Source: an uncultured Clostridia bacterium (GTDB lineage Bacteria > Bacillota > Clostridia > Oscillospirales > Ruminococcaceae). Taken from it: 64,000 nucleotides of DNA. The notes beneath the pieces are model-generated. The model saw nothing but the letters and a program-made list of their open reading frames with translations. It was not told the DNA's origin and did not search any database. How positions within the stretch are numbered: the stretch's first letter is position 1; every line of letters begins with the position of its first letter. Of the stretch, positions 26,524-36,657 are shown one piece after another. The DNA lies in contig CAMMMX010000004.1 of assembly GCA_946498095.1 (NCBI GenBank), forward strand, positions 82,550 through 146,549, written 5' to 3'. The translations under genes and the position numbers were made by a program.

Positions 26524-28611
26524 ATGTTCATGCAGACAAAGGCGCAATTTCCGGAACAAGCAGCGGCTGCTCCGATAGCAAACATAGCGGAAGAAACACA
26601 GCGTCGTTCGGTGCTGAGTAAGCATAACCGGGAACTCCTGCGCCAATTTCACGCAGGCAGCTGTGTCTGTGCGTATGAGTATTTTGGCGCCCATCCGGCG
26701 AAAAGGGGCAGAGGCGAAGGTATGATGCTGCGCGTTTGGGCGCCACATGCGGCAGAAGTATCCGTTGTGGGTGATTTCTGCGGTTGGGATGCTGCCGCCT
26801 ACCCAATGAAGCGGATTACCCAGGAAGGGGTATGGGAGCGCTATGTGCCGGGGATGAAACGCTTTGATACGTATAAGTACGCAATCACTACCTCGGACGG
26901 ACGGATCCTGTTCAAGAGCGACCCTTATGCTTTCCATTGCGAAACGCCGCCGGCAACGGCTTCAAAGTGCTACCCACTGGAGGGCTATGACTGGCAGGAC
27001 AATGATTGGGAAACCCAAAAGCGTGTTACGGCGCCCTATACCCGCCCGATGAATATCTACGAGGTGCATATCGGTTCATGGAGGAAAAAGGCGGACGGCA
27101 GTTGCCTGTCTTATAGCGAGGCGGGCAAGGCGTTGGCGAAATATGTCAAGGAAATGGGCTATACCCATGTCGAGCTGATGCCGGTGATGGAGCATCCTTA
27201 TGACGGTTCTTGGGGCTATCAGGTGACAGGTTATTATGCACCCACGTCCCGTTATGGTACGCCAGACGATTTCCGTCGCATGGTGGACACGCTCCATCAA
27301 AACGGGATTGGCGTTATAATGGATTGGGTACCGGCGCATTTCACCAAAGATGCGCATGGACTTTACGAGTTCGACGGCGAACCGCTTTATGAGTACAGCG
27401 ACATCCAGAAGCGCGAGCATGCGCGCTGGGGTACGCGTGTGTTTGATTACAGCCGTAAGGAAGTGATGAGCTTTCTGATATCGAATGCGTTGTACTGGCT
27501 CAACGAGTTCCATATCGATGGGTTACGGGTGGATGCTGTAGCGTCCATGCTGTATCTCGATTATGATCGGGAGGCTTGGGAGTGGACGCCAAATCGGAAC
27601 GGCGGCAGGGAAAATTTGGAGGCGGTTGCTTTTGTACAGGAGCTTAACCGGGCTGTATTTGCACAGCATCCGAATGCTTTGATGATTGCCGAGGAATCCA
27701 CCGCCTGGCCCATGGTCACCAAGCCTACCGATATTGGGGGGCTTGGCTTCAATTTCAAATGGAACATGGGATGGATGAACGACATGCTGTTTTATATGTC
27801 GCTCGATCCGATCTACCGCGCGTATAACCATAATAAACTGACCTTTTCCTTTTTTTACGCTTTCTCTGAAAACTTTATCCTGCCGCTTTCGCATGATGAG
27901 GTTGTGCATGGGAAATGTTCGCTGATTGGTAAGATGCCAGGGGCATACGAGGAAAAATTTTCCGCGGTACGGGCTTTTTGTGCCTACATTATGGCGCATC
28001 CCGGCAAGAAATTGACGTTTATGGGCAATGAGTTCGGGCAGTTTAAGGAGTGGGATTACACACAGCAGCTGGATTGGATGCTGATCGATGAGTATGACAG
28101 CCACAGAAAGCTGCGGGAATTTAACAAGATGCTCAACCGGTTTTACTTGTCCCAACCGCCCTTGTGGAAAAAGGATGATTCCTGGGAGGGCTTTTCTTGG
28201 ATTGCCCATGATGACTACGCGCAGAGCGTCATAGCGTTCCGGCGTTTTAGCGAGGACGATGAACTTATCGTGGTGTGCAATTTTGTTCCGGTAGAACGGC
28301 TGGATTACAAGATAGGCGTGCCCTACAAGACAACCTATGCGGAGGTCTTTTCGACCGATATGACGGCGTTTGGAGGCAACGGTACCGCCAACGGGCGGAG
28401 TATCAAAACGCAGCCGATTGCGATGCATGGCTTTGATCAGAGTATTTCGTTGACGCTCCCCCCAATGTCAGTGATTTTCCTGCGCCCCAAGAACAGACAG
28501 ACGTCGATGGTCTCCGTTTCCAAGGCGTCGTCCGGTAAGGCGGAGGAAAAGAGCGGAAAAACCGTGTCCGTTCAAAAGCGGTCAAAGCGTCCGGCAACCG
28601 TCAAAGGGTAA
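26524..28611 (+). CDS. glgB: 1,4-alpha-glucan branching enzyme GlgB
   Basis: 695 residues. An N-terminal CBM48 domain (LRVWAPHAAEVSVVGDFCGWD near residue 75) is followed by the GH13 barrel. Catalytic motifs: GLRVDAVASMLY (Asp nucleophile), ALMIAEESTAWP (acid Glu) and LPLSHDEVVHGK. It makes the alpha-1,6 branches of glycogen. The C terminus carries an unusual Lys/Ser-rich tail of about 40 residues (SKASSGKAEEKSGK...), probably disordered. AAGGACGGG lies upstream; the true start is ATG at 26524 or 26530. It is the first gene of glgB-glgC-glgD-glgA. Confidence 0.97.
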   Translation: MFMQTKAQFPEQAAAAPIANIAEETQRRSVLSKHNRELLRQFHAGSCVCAYEYFGAHPAKRGRGEGMMLRVWAPHAAEVSVVGDFCGWDAAAYPMKRITQEGVWERYVPGMKRFDTYKYAITTSDGRILFKSDPYAFHCETPPATASKCYPLEGYDWQDNDWETQKRVTAPYTRPMNIYEVHIGSWRKKADGSCLSYSEAGKALAKYVKEMGYTHVELMPVMEHPYDGSWGYQVTGYYAPTSRYGTPDDFRRMVDTLHQNGIGVIMDWVPAHFTKDAHGLYEFDGEPLYEYSDIQKREHARWGTRVFDYSRKEVMSFLISNALYWLNEFHIDGLRVDAVASMLYLDYDREAWEWTPNRNGGRENLEAVAFVQELNRAVFAQHPNALMIAEESTAWPMVTKPTDIGGLGFNFKWNMGWMNDMLFYMSLDPIYRAYNHNKLTFSFFYAFSENFILPLSHDEVVHGKCSLIGKMPGAYEEKFSAVRAFCAYIMAHPGKKLTFMGNEFGQFKEWDYTQQLDWMLIDEYDSHRKLREFNKMLNRFYLSQPPLWKKDDSWEGFSWIAHDDYAQSVIAFRRFSEDDELIVVCNFVPVERLDYKIGVPYKTTYAEVFSTDMTAFGGNGTANGRSIKTQPIAMHGFDQSISLTLPPMSVIFLRPKNRQTSMVSVSKASSGKAEEKSGKTVSVQKRSKRPATVKG

Positions 28612-28807
28612 CGGGGTGCTATAGGAATATTGCGGTGGCGAGCCGCATACGAATCATACGGCGTGTCCTGTGAAGGCCGGAATGTTTCTTCGTCCATTTC
28701 AGACAGGCCAAATAAAACAGCGGATCAAATCCTGAAATTTATATTATGGCGCAGAGCGGCGTATCGCAGGACAGGCGGTGCCGTCTTTGCGCAAAGGAGT
28801 AATGAAG

Positions 28808-30010
28808 ATGTATAGCAAAAAAGAATGTGTGGCAATGCTACTGGCGGGCGGACAGGGCAGCAGGCTGTATGCACTGACCACCAAGATGGCGAAACCGGCG
28901 GTGCCATATGGCGGCAAATACCGGATTATCGATTTCCCACTGTCCAATTGCGTCAATTCCGGGATTGACACGGTAGGCGTTCTGACGCAGTACCAACCGC
29001 TCGTGCTCAACGATTATATCGGTAACGGCCAGCCATGGGACCTAGACCGCCTTTATGGGGGCGTGCATATTCTTCCCCCTTACCAGACAGCGCTTGGCGC
29101 GCAGTGGTACAAGGGAACTGCCAACGCCATTTACCAAAACATCTCCTTTATTGAAGATTATAAACCGGAATACGTACTGGTTCTTTCCGGTGATCATATT
29201 TACAAGATGGATTACTCCAAGATGCTGGCCTTTCATAAAAAGAAAGGCGCCGACGCTACCATTGCGGTGCTGGAGGTGCCAAAGGATGAAGCCAGCCGTT
29301 TTGGAATTATGAGCGTTGACGCAGAGGAGCGGATCGATGCCTTTGAGGAAAAGCCAAAAGAACCGAAAAGCAATCTGGCGTCAATGGGGATTTATATTTT
29401 TACCTGGGCAAAGCTGAAGCAGTACTTAATTGACGACGAGGCGGATCCAGAGTCCTCAAAGGATTTTGGGAAGAACATTATTCCGGCGATGCTGGCGGCA
29501 GGAGAAAAGATGTACGCATATGCGTTCCAGGGATATTGGAAAGATGTGGGTACGATAGACAGCCTGTGGGAAGCCAATATGGACTTGCTCAACCCAAACG
29601 TTCCGCTGGATCTTATGGATGAGGACTGGAAAATTTACTCGCGTAACCCTGTTAAGCCGCCGCACTATGTCTCAGCACAGGCAAAAGTCGAAAACTCCAT
29701 GATTACGGAAGGGTGCGAAGTGTACGGAAACATCGATTTTTCCATCCTCTTCGCCGGTGTGGAGGTTGAGGAAGGCGCGGTGGTGCGCGACAGCATTATC
29801 ATGCCCAATTCGAAAATTAAGCGCGGAGCGGTCGTGGAATATGCCATTGTAGGCGAAGGCTGCGTCATCGGTGAGAATGCTGTTGTTGGCGCCCGCCCCG
29901 AATCTATTTCCAACAAGGACGAGTGGGGCGTCGCGGTGACAGGGCCAGGCGTGGCGGTGCCAGACGGCGGCGTAGTCAGACCCAAGCAGATGGTCAGCGC
30001 CGAATTTTAA
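28808..30010 (+). CDS. glgC: Glucose-1-phosphate adenylyltransferase GlgC
   Basis: 400 residues. The nucleotidyltransferase domain opens with [19 protein letters not shown] (glycine-rich nucleotide site), with [15 protein letters not shown] and [10 protein letters not shown], followed by a left-handed beta-helix with hexapeptide repeats ([22 protein letters not shown]). It makes ADP-glucose for glycogen synthesis. ATG at 28808 is eight bases after AAAGGAG. The 200-base space after glgB has no gene. Confidence 0.96.
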   Translation: MYSKKECVAMLLAGGQGSRLYALTTKMAKPAVPYGGKYRIIDFPLSNCVNSGIDTVGVLTQYQPLVLNDYIGNGQPWDLDRLYGGVHILPPYQTALGAQWYKGTANAIYQNISFIEDYKPEYVLVLSGDHIYKMDYSKMLAFHKKKGADATIAVLEVPKDEASRFGIMSVDAEERIDAFEEKPKEPKSNLASMGIYIFTWAKLKQYLIDDEADPESSKDFGKNIIPAMLAAGEKMYAYAFQGYWKDVGTIDSLWEANMDLLNPNVPLDLMDEDWKIYSRNPVKPPHYVSAQAKVENSMITEGCEVYGNIDFSILFAGVEVEEGAVVRDSIIMPNSKIKRGAVVEYAIVGEGCVIGENAVVGARPESISNKDEWGVAVTGPGVAVPDGGVVRPKQMVSAEF

Positions 30011-30111
30011 AAGCGGGGATCGTTGCGTGAACCGGTTTGCTGACGTGAAACGAGGAGCCGACAATCCTGCGCTGCCGGGCTCGGCGCCTCCTAGAAAGGA
30101 ATGATCGCGAA

Positions 30112-31233
30112 ATGAATATGTCGAACGTTTTGGGGCTGATTTTTGCCAACATGCATGACTCAACGATTTATGAGATTACAAAGGCGCGGACAATGGGGTC
30201 CATCCCTTTTGCCGCCCGTTACCGGCTGATTGACTTTCCGTTGTCCAACATGGTCAATTCAGGGATCAGTGAAGTAGGCGTTATCACAAAGCACAATTAT
30301 CAGTCACTGCTGGATCATCTTGGATCCGGCCGGGAGTGGGACCTGTCCCGCAAGGTGGGAGGGCTGCATATCCTGCCGCCGTTCGGTAACGCCAGCAGCG
30401 GTATCTATGGCGGTAAGCTGGATGCCTTAAACGGTGTACTGGATTTTATCCGCTTCTCCAAGGCAGAGTATGTGGTGATGTCGGACTGCGACGTGGTAGC
30501 GAATATGGATCTGCGTCCGATTCTTGACGCGCACATTGAGTCAGGGGCTGAGATTACTGCTGTTTATGCGCGGGATGCCTTTCGGATGGAACAGACCAGG
30601 TCGGCGACGGTGTTCGCCGTCAATGAGGAGAACAAGGTTTATGACGTGCTCATAACCCCCGAATTAAGTGGCGAATGCAGTGTGTCGCTCAACACCTATA
30701 TTGTAAACAAGAAGTTTTTGGAAGCGGTAACGGTTTACGGGGTCAGCCGTAACAAGGTCAGCTTTGAGCGGGATGTGTTGCAAGGGATGCTGCGTGATAT
30801 TTATATCAACGCCTACCGGTATGACGGCTATTACTGCCGCATTGACTGCATGAAAAGCTATTATGACGCCAATCTCTCTTTGCTGGAGCCGGATGTCCGC
30901 AAGAAGCTGTTCCTGCCCCATAATGCGATTTACACCAAGGTGCGCGATCGTGCACCGACGCGTTACGGCCTGGACGCCGTGGCGAAAAATTCTCTGTTGG
31001 CAGACGGCTGCGAAATCGAAGGGACTGTGGAAAATTCGATTATCTTCCGCGGCGTGCGGGTCAAACGGGGGGCGACGGTACGCAATTCCATCGTCATGCA
31101 GGACACTGTGATTGGCAGCAAATGTGACGTCAGCTGTGCCATCCTCGATAAGGATGTGATGGTAAGCGATTTCCGTTCTTTGGTTGGTTCCAGCTTGTAC
31201 CCGGTATTCGTCGCCAAGGGCGCGGTGGTGTAG
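30112..31233 (+). CDS. glgD: GlgD, regulatory subunit of ADP-glucose pyrophosphorylase
   Basis: 373 residues, homologous to GlgC but with a degraded N-terminal nucleotide site: the glycine-rich loop is replaced by MSNVLGLIFANMHDSTIYEITKAR. SIPFAARYRLIDFPLSNMVNSGI is kept, as is the C-terminal beta-helix (NSIIFRGVRVKRGATVRNSIVM). This is the Firmicute GlgD, thought to form a mixed enzyme with GlgC and raise its activity. AAAGGA is upstream. Confidence 0.95.
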   Translation: MNMSNVLGLIFANMHDSTIYEITKARTMGSIPFAARYRLIDFPLSNMVNSGISEVGVITKHNYQSLLDHLGSGREWDLSRKVGGLHILPPFGNASSGIYGGKLDALNGVLDFIRFSKAEYVVMSDCDVVANMDLRPILDAHIESGAEITAVYARDAFRMEQTRSATVFAVNEENKVYDVLITPELSGECSVSLNTYIVNKKFLEAVTVYGVSRNKVSFERDVLQGMLRDIYINAYRYDGYYCRIDCMKSYYDANLSLLEPDVRKKLFLPHNAIYTKVRDRAPTRYGLDAVAKNSLLADGCEIEGTVENSIIFRGVRVKRGATVRNSIVMQDTVIGSKCDVSCAILDKDVMVSDFRSLVGSSLYPVFVAKGAVV

Positions 31234-31283
31234 CCAAATCGTCGCCTTTCCAATCACGTGCAGAACAGAAAAGAGGTACGCTT

Positions 31284-32702
31284 ATGAAAATCTTATTGGT
31301 TGCAAGCGAGGCTGCGCCATATATTGCGTCCGGCGGGCTTGCCGACGTGGTGGGTGCTCTGCCCAAGGCGCTGAATGAGCAGGGGAACGACTGCCGTGTC
31401 GTGCTGCCGAAATACCAGGACCTGCGATTCGACAGGGATGAACAGCCTCAGTTTTTGTGCTGGTTTATGGTAAACCTGTCCTGGCGGAATCTGTATTGTG
31501 GTGTTTTCAAGCTGGTGCGGGATGGTGTGACCTATTATTTTCTGGACAACGAATACTATTTTAAACGAAGCGGCTTATATGGCTATTTTGACGACTGTGA
31601 ACGGTTTGCTTTTTTCTCAAAAGCAGTGTTGGAGGCGCTGGTCAACCTGGATTTCGAACCGGATGTGATTCACTGCAATGACTGGCAGACAGCGCTGGTA
31701 CCGGTTTATCTCAATACCTTTTACCGCGGCGTCGACAGGCTTTCACGGACACGGACGGTATTTACCATTCATAATATCCAGTACCAGGGCATTTACGGTT
31801 TCAGCATTTTTGACGACGTTCTGGGGCTGCCGGAATATGTCCACCGTGTACTGGAGTATGACGGCGATGTCAATTTGCTAAAGGGTGCGATTGAGTCCAG
31901 CGACGCCGTCAATACGGTCAGTCCCTCCTATGCGCAGGAGATCCTCAATCCTTATTACGGACACGGGCTGGATCAGTTCTTGGTCCAGCGCAGTTACAAG
32001 CTCAGAGGGATTCTCAACGGGATCGACAATGACGCTTACAATCCGCAGACGGACGAAAGCATCCCGTTCCATTATGACGCGGATGCGCCAGAGGGGAAGG
32101 CGCAGGACAAGCAGGCGCTGCTCAAAATGCTGGGGCTTCCGGACAATGGCGAGCCAGTCATCGGGATGGTGGGCCGACTGGTTTCCCATAAGGGGCTGGA
32201 TTTGGTCAAATTTGCTGCCGACGAGCTGATTCAGTCAGGTTGCAAGCTCGTCCTTCTGGGATCCGGCGAATATGTCTTCGAGAGCTTCTTTAAGGAGCTG
32301 GAGTCCCGGTATCCGCAGAGGGTGAGCGTGACGCTCGGTTTTATCCCGGACTTTGCACATAAAATATACGCGGGCGCAGACATGTTCCTGATGCCGTCGC
32401 AGAGTGAACCTTGCGGCCTGGCGCAGATGATTGCCTTGCGGTACGGTACCATACCGATTGTCCGCGAGACCGGAGGATTGAAGGACAGTATCCGTGACGC
32501 GGGTGCGCCGGGCGGAAATGGTTTTACCTTTAAGACCTACAACGCCGGGGACATGATGGGAGCCATCTATCGTGCGCACGCGGCCTATGACGACAAGGCG
32601 CGCTGGGAGGCGCTGGTGGATACAGCGTTGCGCAGTGATTTCAGCTGGAGCAAGTCTGCAGGCGCATATGCGCAAATGTACGCGGACGTATGTAAAGATT
32701 AA
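31284..32702 (+). CDS. glgA: Glycogen synthase GlgA (ADP-glucose)
   Basis: 472 residues of a GT5 glycosyltransferase. It opens MKILLVASEAAPYIASGGLADVVGALPKAL with the KXGGL-like nucleotide site as SGGLADV. Later come HCNDWQTALVP, FTIHNIQYQG, and in the C-terminal half VGRLVSHKG and MPSQSEPCGLAQMIALRYGTIPIV. It extends alpha-1,4-glucan chains from ADP-glucose. AAAGAGG is upstream. It ends the operon with a strong terminator at 32702-32744. Confidence 0.97.
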   Translation: MKILLVASEAAPYIASGGLADVVGALPKALNEQGNDCRVVLPKYQDLRFDRDEQPQFLCWFMVNLSWRNLYCGVFKLVRDGVTYYFLDNEYYFKRSGLYGYFDDCERFAFFSKAVLEALVNLDFEPDVIHCNDWQTALVPVYLNTFYRGVDRLSRTRTVFTIHNIQYQGIYGFSIFDDVLGLPEYVHRVLEYDGDVNLLKGAIESSDAVNTVSPSYAQEILNPYYGHGLDQFLVQRSYKLRGILNGIDNDAYNPQTDESIPFHYDADAPEGKAQDKQALLKMLGLPDNGEPVIGMVGRLVSHKGLDLVKFAADELIQSGCKLVLLGSGEYVFESFFKELESRYPQRVSVTLGFIPDFAHKIYAGADMFLMPSQSEPCGLAQMIALRYGTIPIVRETGGLKDSIRDAGAPGGNGFTFKTYNAGDMMGAIYRAHAAYDDKARWEALVDTALRSDFSWSKSAGAYAQMYADVCKD

Positions 32703-32744
32703 CCATGTCGGGAGCGGTCCTTTTCGCCGCTCCCGACATGGTTT
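32702..32744 (+). terminator. Terminator of the glg operon
   Basis: A perfect 16-bp stem, ACCATGTCGGGAGCGG with its complement, then TTT. In the gap 32745-33065 the only other structure is the hairpin at 32922-32951. Confidence 0.88.
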
Positions 32745-32921
32745 CGGGGGGACATTTTTGCAGGAGTGCTCAAGGCGGCAAGAATATTCAGCAGAACTGT
32801 CCAGTGAGGGCACGGTCACACCTTGTCCGTAGTCCATTTCGATTTTTTTGAGGTCCCGCAGGACAAACAGCATGGGGCGCGGAACTCTCCGGACTAATAA
32901 GGATGTATAGTTGACTTGTAG

Positions 32922-32951
32922 CGGAAGGCATATCCAAAGATATGCCTTCCG
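32922..32951. terminator. Hairpin between glgA and the AT-rich gene
   Basis: CGGAAGGCATATC and GATATGCCTTCCG with a 4-base loop. There is no long T-run on either strand. It lies beyond the stop of the minus-strand gene and may end its message. Confidence 0.55.
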
Positions 32952-33065
32952 TTTACTGTATCATTCCGATATTGTTCATATAAAAGTCGACGTCTCTTGT
33001 ATCCCGTTTTCACAAAGGGAAATATCCCTCCAAAGAGTAGCACCATTTTTCTAAATGAAAAACAT

Positions 33066-34070
33066 TTATTCGGCAGAGGCAATATAATTAGAAAAAACAT
33101 TTAATAGTAAAGGATAATAACATTCGAAATTAGGATACAAATTACGATTGCTGTCATAATATTTATATCTTTCAAGAATTTGAGGGATGTACTTATACCC
33201 ACAATATAAATCGTTATTCAATAACTGATCTGCCAATTCAGTATATTGACATTTTCTGAGTATATATATAGTCATTGCTCTAACTAAATGTTCATTAACA
33301 CATTCTTCCCAACCTTCATAACCTGACAGATAATTGGGTAACTTATATTTAGCTAATATTTCATAAGTTCCTTGATATTTTTGCACGATGTCATGGTATT
33401 TTTCTGTCAACGGATTTATAAAAGGATGTGAATACTCATGAATTAAAATAGCAGGGGAAAGGCTGAAATCATCAGAAGAAAAAACGGAAAATATATCTGC
33501 TTTTTTCGTTACACTATTTTGAAAACAAATGCCAAAATTCCCTTTCATAAGAGATGAAATAACATAGTTATACGAATTCTGCTGTTTTCCAAATTCATTT
33601 TCCAATATTGATACAAACGGATTGGATCGGACTGTTTGATTTGCTTTCTTTATATAAGCGTCATAGAAGTACAATTTACTTTCGTAAAAGCTAAAATAAT
33701 TACTTTCTTTAACAAAATCCTTTAATGATTCTAATAGTTCATTGATTTTTAAAATACCACCACTATATTCAATGCATAGTGGTGATAAGGGGAACCGAAT
33801 AGAAAGATCTTTGCTATCTAATGACAAAGCTATTTCCACAGGCCGTGAAAAAGTAAAACCATGGGGTAGCATATTTTCGATAACTTCATAGATTTTATGA
33901 TTTTTATAATTTTGAAAAAAGGATTTTATTGAGCAGGTATATTCATTTTCTGTATCTGTCATAAGCCCATACCCAATATAAGGCTTAGTTAACTCATTAT
34001 ATCTACTTGTTAAGAGAATACTATTCATTAATTCCAGACAAGGATTAATTTGGACTTTAATTTCTTTCAT
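33066..34070 (-). CDS. AT-rich gene for a HEYSH-motif protein (DUF4932-like)
   Basis: 334 residues, with no signal peptide or membrane span. Near residue 210 it has ILIHEYSHPF, a His-Glu-X-X-His zinc-protease motif. About 45 residues on comes EGWEECVNEHLVRA, which offers the third ligand and matches the general plan of DUF4932-type putative metallopeptidases. Base composition is far richer in A+T than the glg operon or the DUF815 gene on either side, so it is probably imported. GAGGTGA lies eight bases before the ATG. Its substrate is unknown. Confidence 0.82.
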   Translation of the reverse strand: MKEIKVQINPCLELMNSILLTSRYNELTKPYIGYGLMTDTENEYTCSIKSFFQNYKNHKIYEVIENMLPHGFTFSRPVEIALSLDSKDLSIRFPLSPLCIEYSGGILKINELLESLKDFVKESNYFSFYESKLYFYDAYIKKANQTVRSNPFVSILENEFGKQQNSYNYVISSLMKGNFGICFQNSVTKKADIFSVFSSDDFSLSPAILIHEYSHPFINPLTEKYHDIVQKYQGTYEILAKYKLPNYLSGYEGWEECVNEHLVRAMTIYILRKCQYTELADQLLNNDLYCGYKYIPQILERYKYYDSNRNLYPNFECYYPLLLNVFSNYIASAE

Positions 34071-34421
34071 TTTCTTATTTCACCTCTTGGCATCCGATCT
34101 ATTTATAGATAACTGCTTATATTTTATCTTAAAATCGAATGTTTTTCAAGAAAAAATTCTTTATTTTATCCATATAGTTCAAACAATGCTCTTCAATACC
34201 TGTCGCACCATAGATTAAAATCTCCGTGTAATCGTTCTGTCCATGTTCGATCCACGCCGTCCGGAGGAGAGACGCACAGCCTTTTCGGGCTTGCTGTGCA
34301 GACTTCGAACCAGTTACCGCCATATCGTCTGGACAGGCTGCTGCTTTTTCACTCCTTTCGCTTTAATATGACGGATAATAAACACTCTTAAAAACGCAAA
34401 AAAGCGGCACCCCCTTCATAA

Positions 34422-34652
34422 GGGGGCGCCGCCCGCAGCATCTGCCCGACGAAAGGTGCGAGGTTTCGTCAAACGGCAAGAGTGAGGCAGGAAAAACAGC
34501 GACAGAGACCGAAGCAGGAAAAGACAGAACAGGAAGCGGAGAAAGAGCGGAAACAGGCCGAAAGATTCCGGAAGATTCCCAGCCTTGATATGACAGATAT
34601 TGAACACAAAAACGAGCAAACGGATTTTTTCCGTTTGCTCGTTTCTCTTTAA
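34422..34652 (+). pseudogene. Relic of a mobilisation-type gene (C-terminal fragment)
   Basis: A frame open for 76 codons with no usable start, preceded by a stop at 34419. It encodes a Lys/Arg/Gln/Glu-rich coiled-coil stretch (RQEKQRQRPKQEKTEQEAEK) and ends inside the left edge of the 268-bp repeat. Such tails are common in relaxase/MobA-like or phage proteins; I cannot name the parent gene. It fits an accessory patch of decayed mobile DNA. A hairpin with GGGGG arms lies just before it (34402-34432). Confidence 0.45.
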
Positions 34653-34908
34653 ATGCTTTAGCACAACAAGCCCCCCAGCTCGGCTGTGGAGAGTAAATAA
34701 ACATTAGATTCAAGTACCGAGCGAAGCGAGATATAAACAGCAATTTTGCTACATAAGAAAAGCTGTGTTAGTACGCAAAGGCCCGTTTACGGGTTGTGGG
34801 GCAAGTGATGCAAGTGGTAGATCTTTTCAGTGCCTCTTGAGAGGCTTGCCGGTACGATGCCCTTCTAGGGCTTACTCAAGCCCCCGGCTTTGCCGGGGGG
34901 CCTGACTT
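34642..34908 (+). mobile_element. 268-bp repeat, copy 2
   Basis: The second copy of the element at 11139-11406, in the same orientation, with three substitutions and one C fewer in a C-run. The internal stem GCCCTTCTAGGGC is better formed here than in copy 1. Flanking sequence differs completely on both sides except for the shared end bases, which defines the element's borders. It carries no open frame of its own. Confidence 0.75.
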
Positions 34909-35128
34909 CCATATGCTCGGTTTCCCTTCTGCTCTTAACATCCTTATTACGCAGGAAGGAATAGCGCCCTTTTCTTTGTAGTCCATCAGGCGGTTTCCCC
35001 TGAACGAACAGAGCGCTTATAACAGATTCCCCGTCTCCTTTTCTGAACAGGTCCTGCATGCGCAGGTAATCTGTACGGCAGGATATGTAACGCGGTGTAA
35101 GAAAAACTGCATCTCGCTCCCTCAAATC

Positions 35129-35157
35129 TTGCAATTTTTCTGCATTAGGAGTACACT
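35129..35157 (+). promoter_or_regulatory. Predicted promoter of the DUF815 gene
   Basis: TTGCAA, 17 bases, TACACT, about 40 bases before the start at 35196. Confidence 0.65.
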
Positions 35158-35195
35158 GGAAAGAAGAGATTGCGTAAAAGAAAGGCTTGGTCAAA

Positions 35196-36452
35196 ATGTC
35201 AGACAAGATGGAAGCAAATGGACAATTTTCTCCGCAGGATTGTGGCGTGCTGTTGGGTGGATTGTGCGTCTACAGCGCCCTTACCACCGACCCCGCCGTA
35301 GCGGCGTTGCGGACGCTGCTCAGGGCCGGCATGGATGTGAGTGGCGCAGACGAAGCAAATGCCGTCGAGGCGTATGCGCGCTTGGTACAGGCGCTCAACC
35401 AAAGCGGCAAGACACTTTATAGACATTTGCGGGACCTTGTGCTGTACGACGATAACCCTTATTCCCGCTCCTCTGCCCGGGGTGAGGAGGTGTCGCCTGT
35501 GATGGAGGCAGCGGCGCGATTTGACCTGAGCGTTCTGTACCGTGTGGCTACGCTGCGGCCCTCGGACGTTACGGCATGCTGTGGACGCTTTGCCGCTTGC
35601 CTGCCGCATCTTTCGCAGGAGGAGGCGCCCGACGTGGACTGGTCGGTGGATCCGACATGGTTTACCGAGGCTTACCGCCGCGACGGTGTCGGTGAGTTTG
35701 CGCGCCTGCATGCCTTCGTCTATGACGGTGCGACGCTGCGCGGCGTCGAGCGGCCGGATCCGATACGCCTGAGCGACCTTAAGAGCTATCAGGCGGTTCG
35801 CAACAAAGTCATAGAGAATACGCTTGCTTTTGTCCAGGGGAAACCGGCGAACAACGTCCTGCTGTACGGCGACCGTGGAACAGGCAAGTCTTCCACCGTC
35901 AAGGCGCTGCTCAACGAGTATGCGCCGCAGGGACTGCGTATGATCCAGGTGGGAAAGGAGCACATTACGGCCCTCCCCTCGCTCATCGAGCGGGTGCAGG
36001 AGATGCCGATGAAATTTATTATTTTTATCGATGATCTTACCTTCAATGAAAATGACGACAGCTTTGGTATCCTCAAGGCTGTCTTGGAGGGATCGCTGAT
36101 TAGCCGACCGGATAACCTGCTGATTTACGCGACCAGCAACCGCCGCCATCTGATTAAGGAAACCTTTTCCGCCCGTGACGGCGATGAGGTGCACAAAGCG
36201 GACACCATTGACGATAACCTCTCCCTTTCCGACCGCTTCGGCCTGACGGTGACGTTCACGCTGCCAAACCGGGATCTCTTTTTGCAGATCGTTGACGACA
36301 TCGCACAGGATCGGGGCCTGGCCATTGACAGGGACACCTTGAACCTTCACGCAGAGCGTTTCGCGTTGCAGAAAGGCGCCCGTACGCCGCGCCTGGCGAA
36401 GCAGTTTGTGGATTATGCGCAGGCGCGCGTCGAGTTAGGGCTGCCGCTTTAA
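35196..36452 (+). CDS. DUF815-family AAA+ ATPase
   Basis: 418 residues. A helical N-terminal half is followed by an AAA domain: LYGDRGTGKSST (Walker A near residue 228), IIFIDDLTF (Walker B near 275), IYATSNRRHLI (sensor 1) and a lid with LQKGARTPRLAKQFVDY. This is the DUF815 family, widespread in bacteria and without an agreed function. The ATG at 35196 is preferred; a TTG nine bases earlier is the alternative. The next gene has its own promoter, so a functional link to the asparagine synthetase group is not established. Confidence 0.92.
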   Translation: MSDKMEANGQFSPQDCGVLLGGLCVYSALTTDPAVAALRTLLRAGMDVSGADEANAVEAYARLVQALNQSGKTLYRHLRDLVLYDDNPYSRSSARGEEVSPVMEAAARFDLSVLYRVATLRPSDVTACCGRFAACLPHLSQEEAPDVDWSVDPTWFTEAYRRDGVGEFARLHAFVYDGATLRGVERPDPIRLSDLKSYQAVRNKVIENTLAFVQGKPANNVLLYGDRGTGKSSTVKALLNEYAPQGLRMIQVGKEHITALPSLIERVQEMPMKFIIFIDDLTFNENDDSFGILKAVLEGSLISRPDNLLIYATSNRRHLIKETFSARDGDEVHKADTIDDNLSLSDRFGLTVTFTLPNRDLFLQIVDDIAQDRGLAIDRDTLNLHAERFALQKGARTPRLAKQFVDYAQARVELGLPL

Positions 36453-36512
36453 GGGGAAAAGAGCCGTTGTTGTAAAAAATCTGTTTCACCGGTCGAAACG
36501 CAAGGGCTGCGG

Positions 36513-36542
36513 TTGACTTTTTTGTCATACGGGGGCTATAAT
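36513..36542 (+). promoter_or_regulatory. Promoter of the asnB-ligase-racemase operon
   Basis: TTGACT, 18 bases, TATAAT, some 115 bases before asnB. Confidence 0.72.
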
Positions 36543-36657
36543 AAAAGTATGTATGATATGGAGCCGGCCCAACTGACGCTTGTCTGTGTGTCACCATTGT
36601 GCCGGCGATGACGGCGCTGGCAGATTGCCCGCCCCAAAAGAAAGGCTTTGAATATCG

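Noticed and set aside
34129..34323. 64-codon minus-strand frame next to the AT-rich HEYSH gene
   Set aside because: Poor ribosome binding site, abrupt composition change in the middle and no recognisable domain. At best a gene fragment.
34865..35206. 113-codon minus-strand frame overlapping the 268-bp repeat and the DUF815 start
   Set aside because: It would begin inside the DUF815 coding start, and its end lies inside the repeat. No ribosome binding site or motif.
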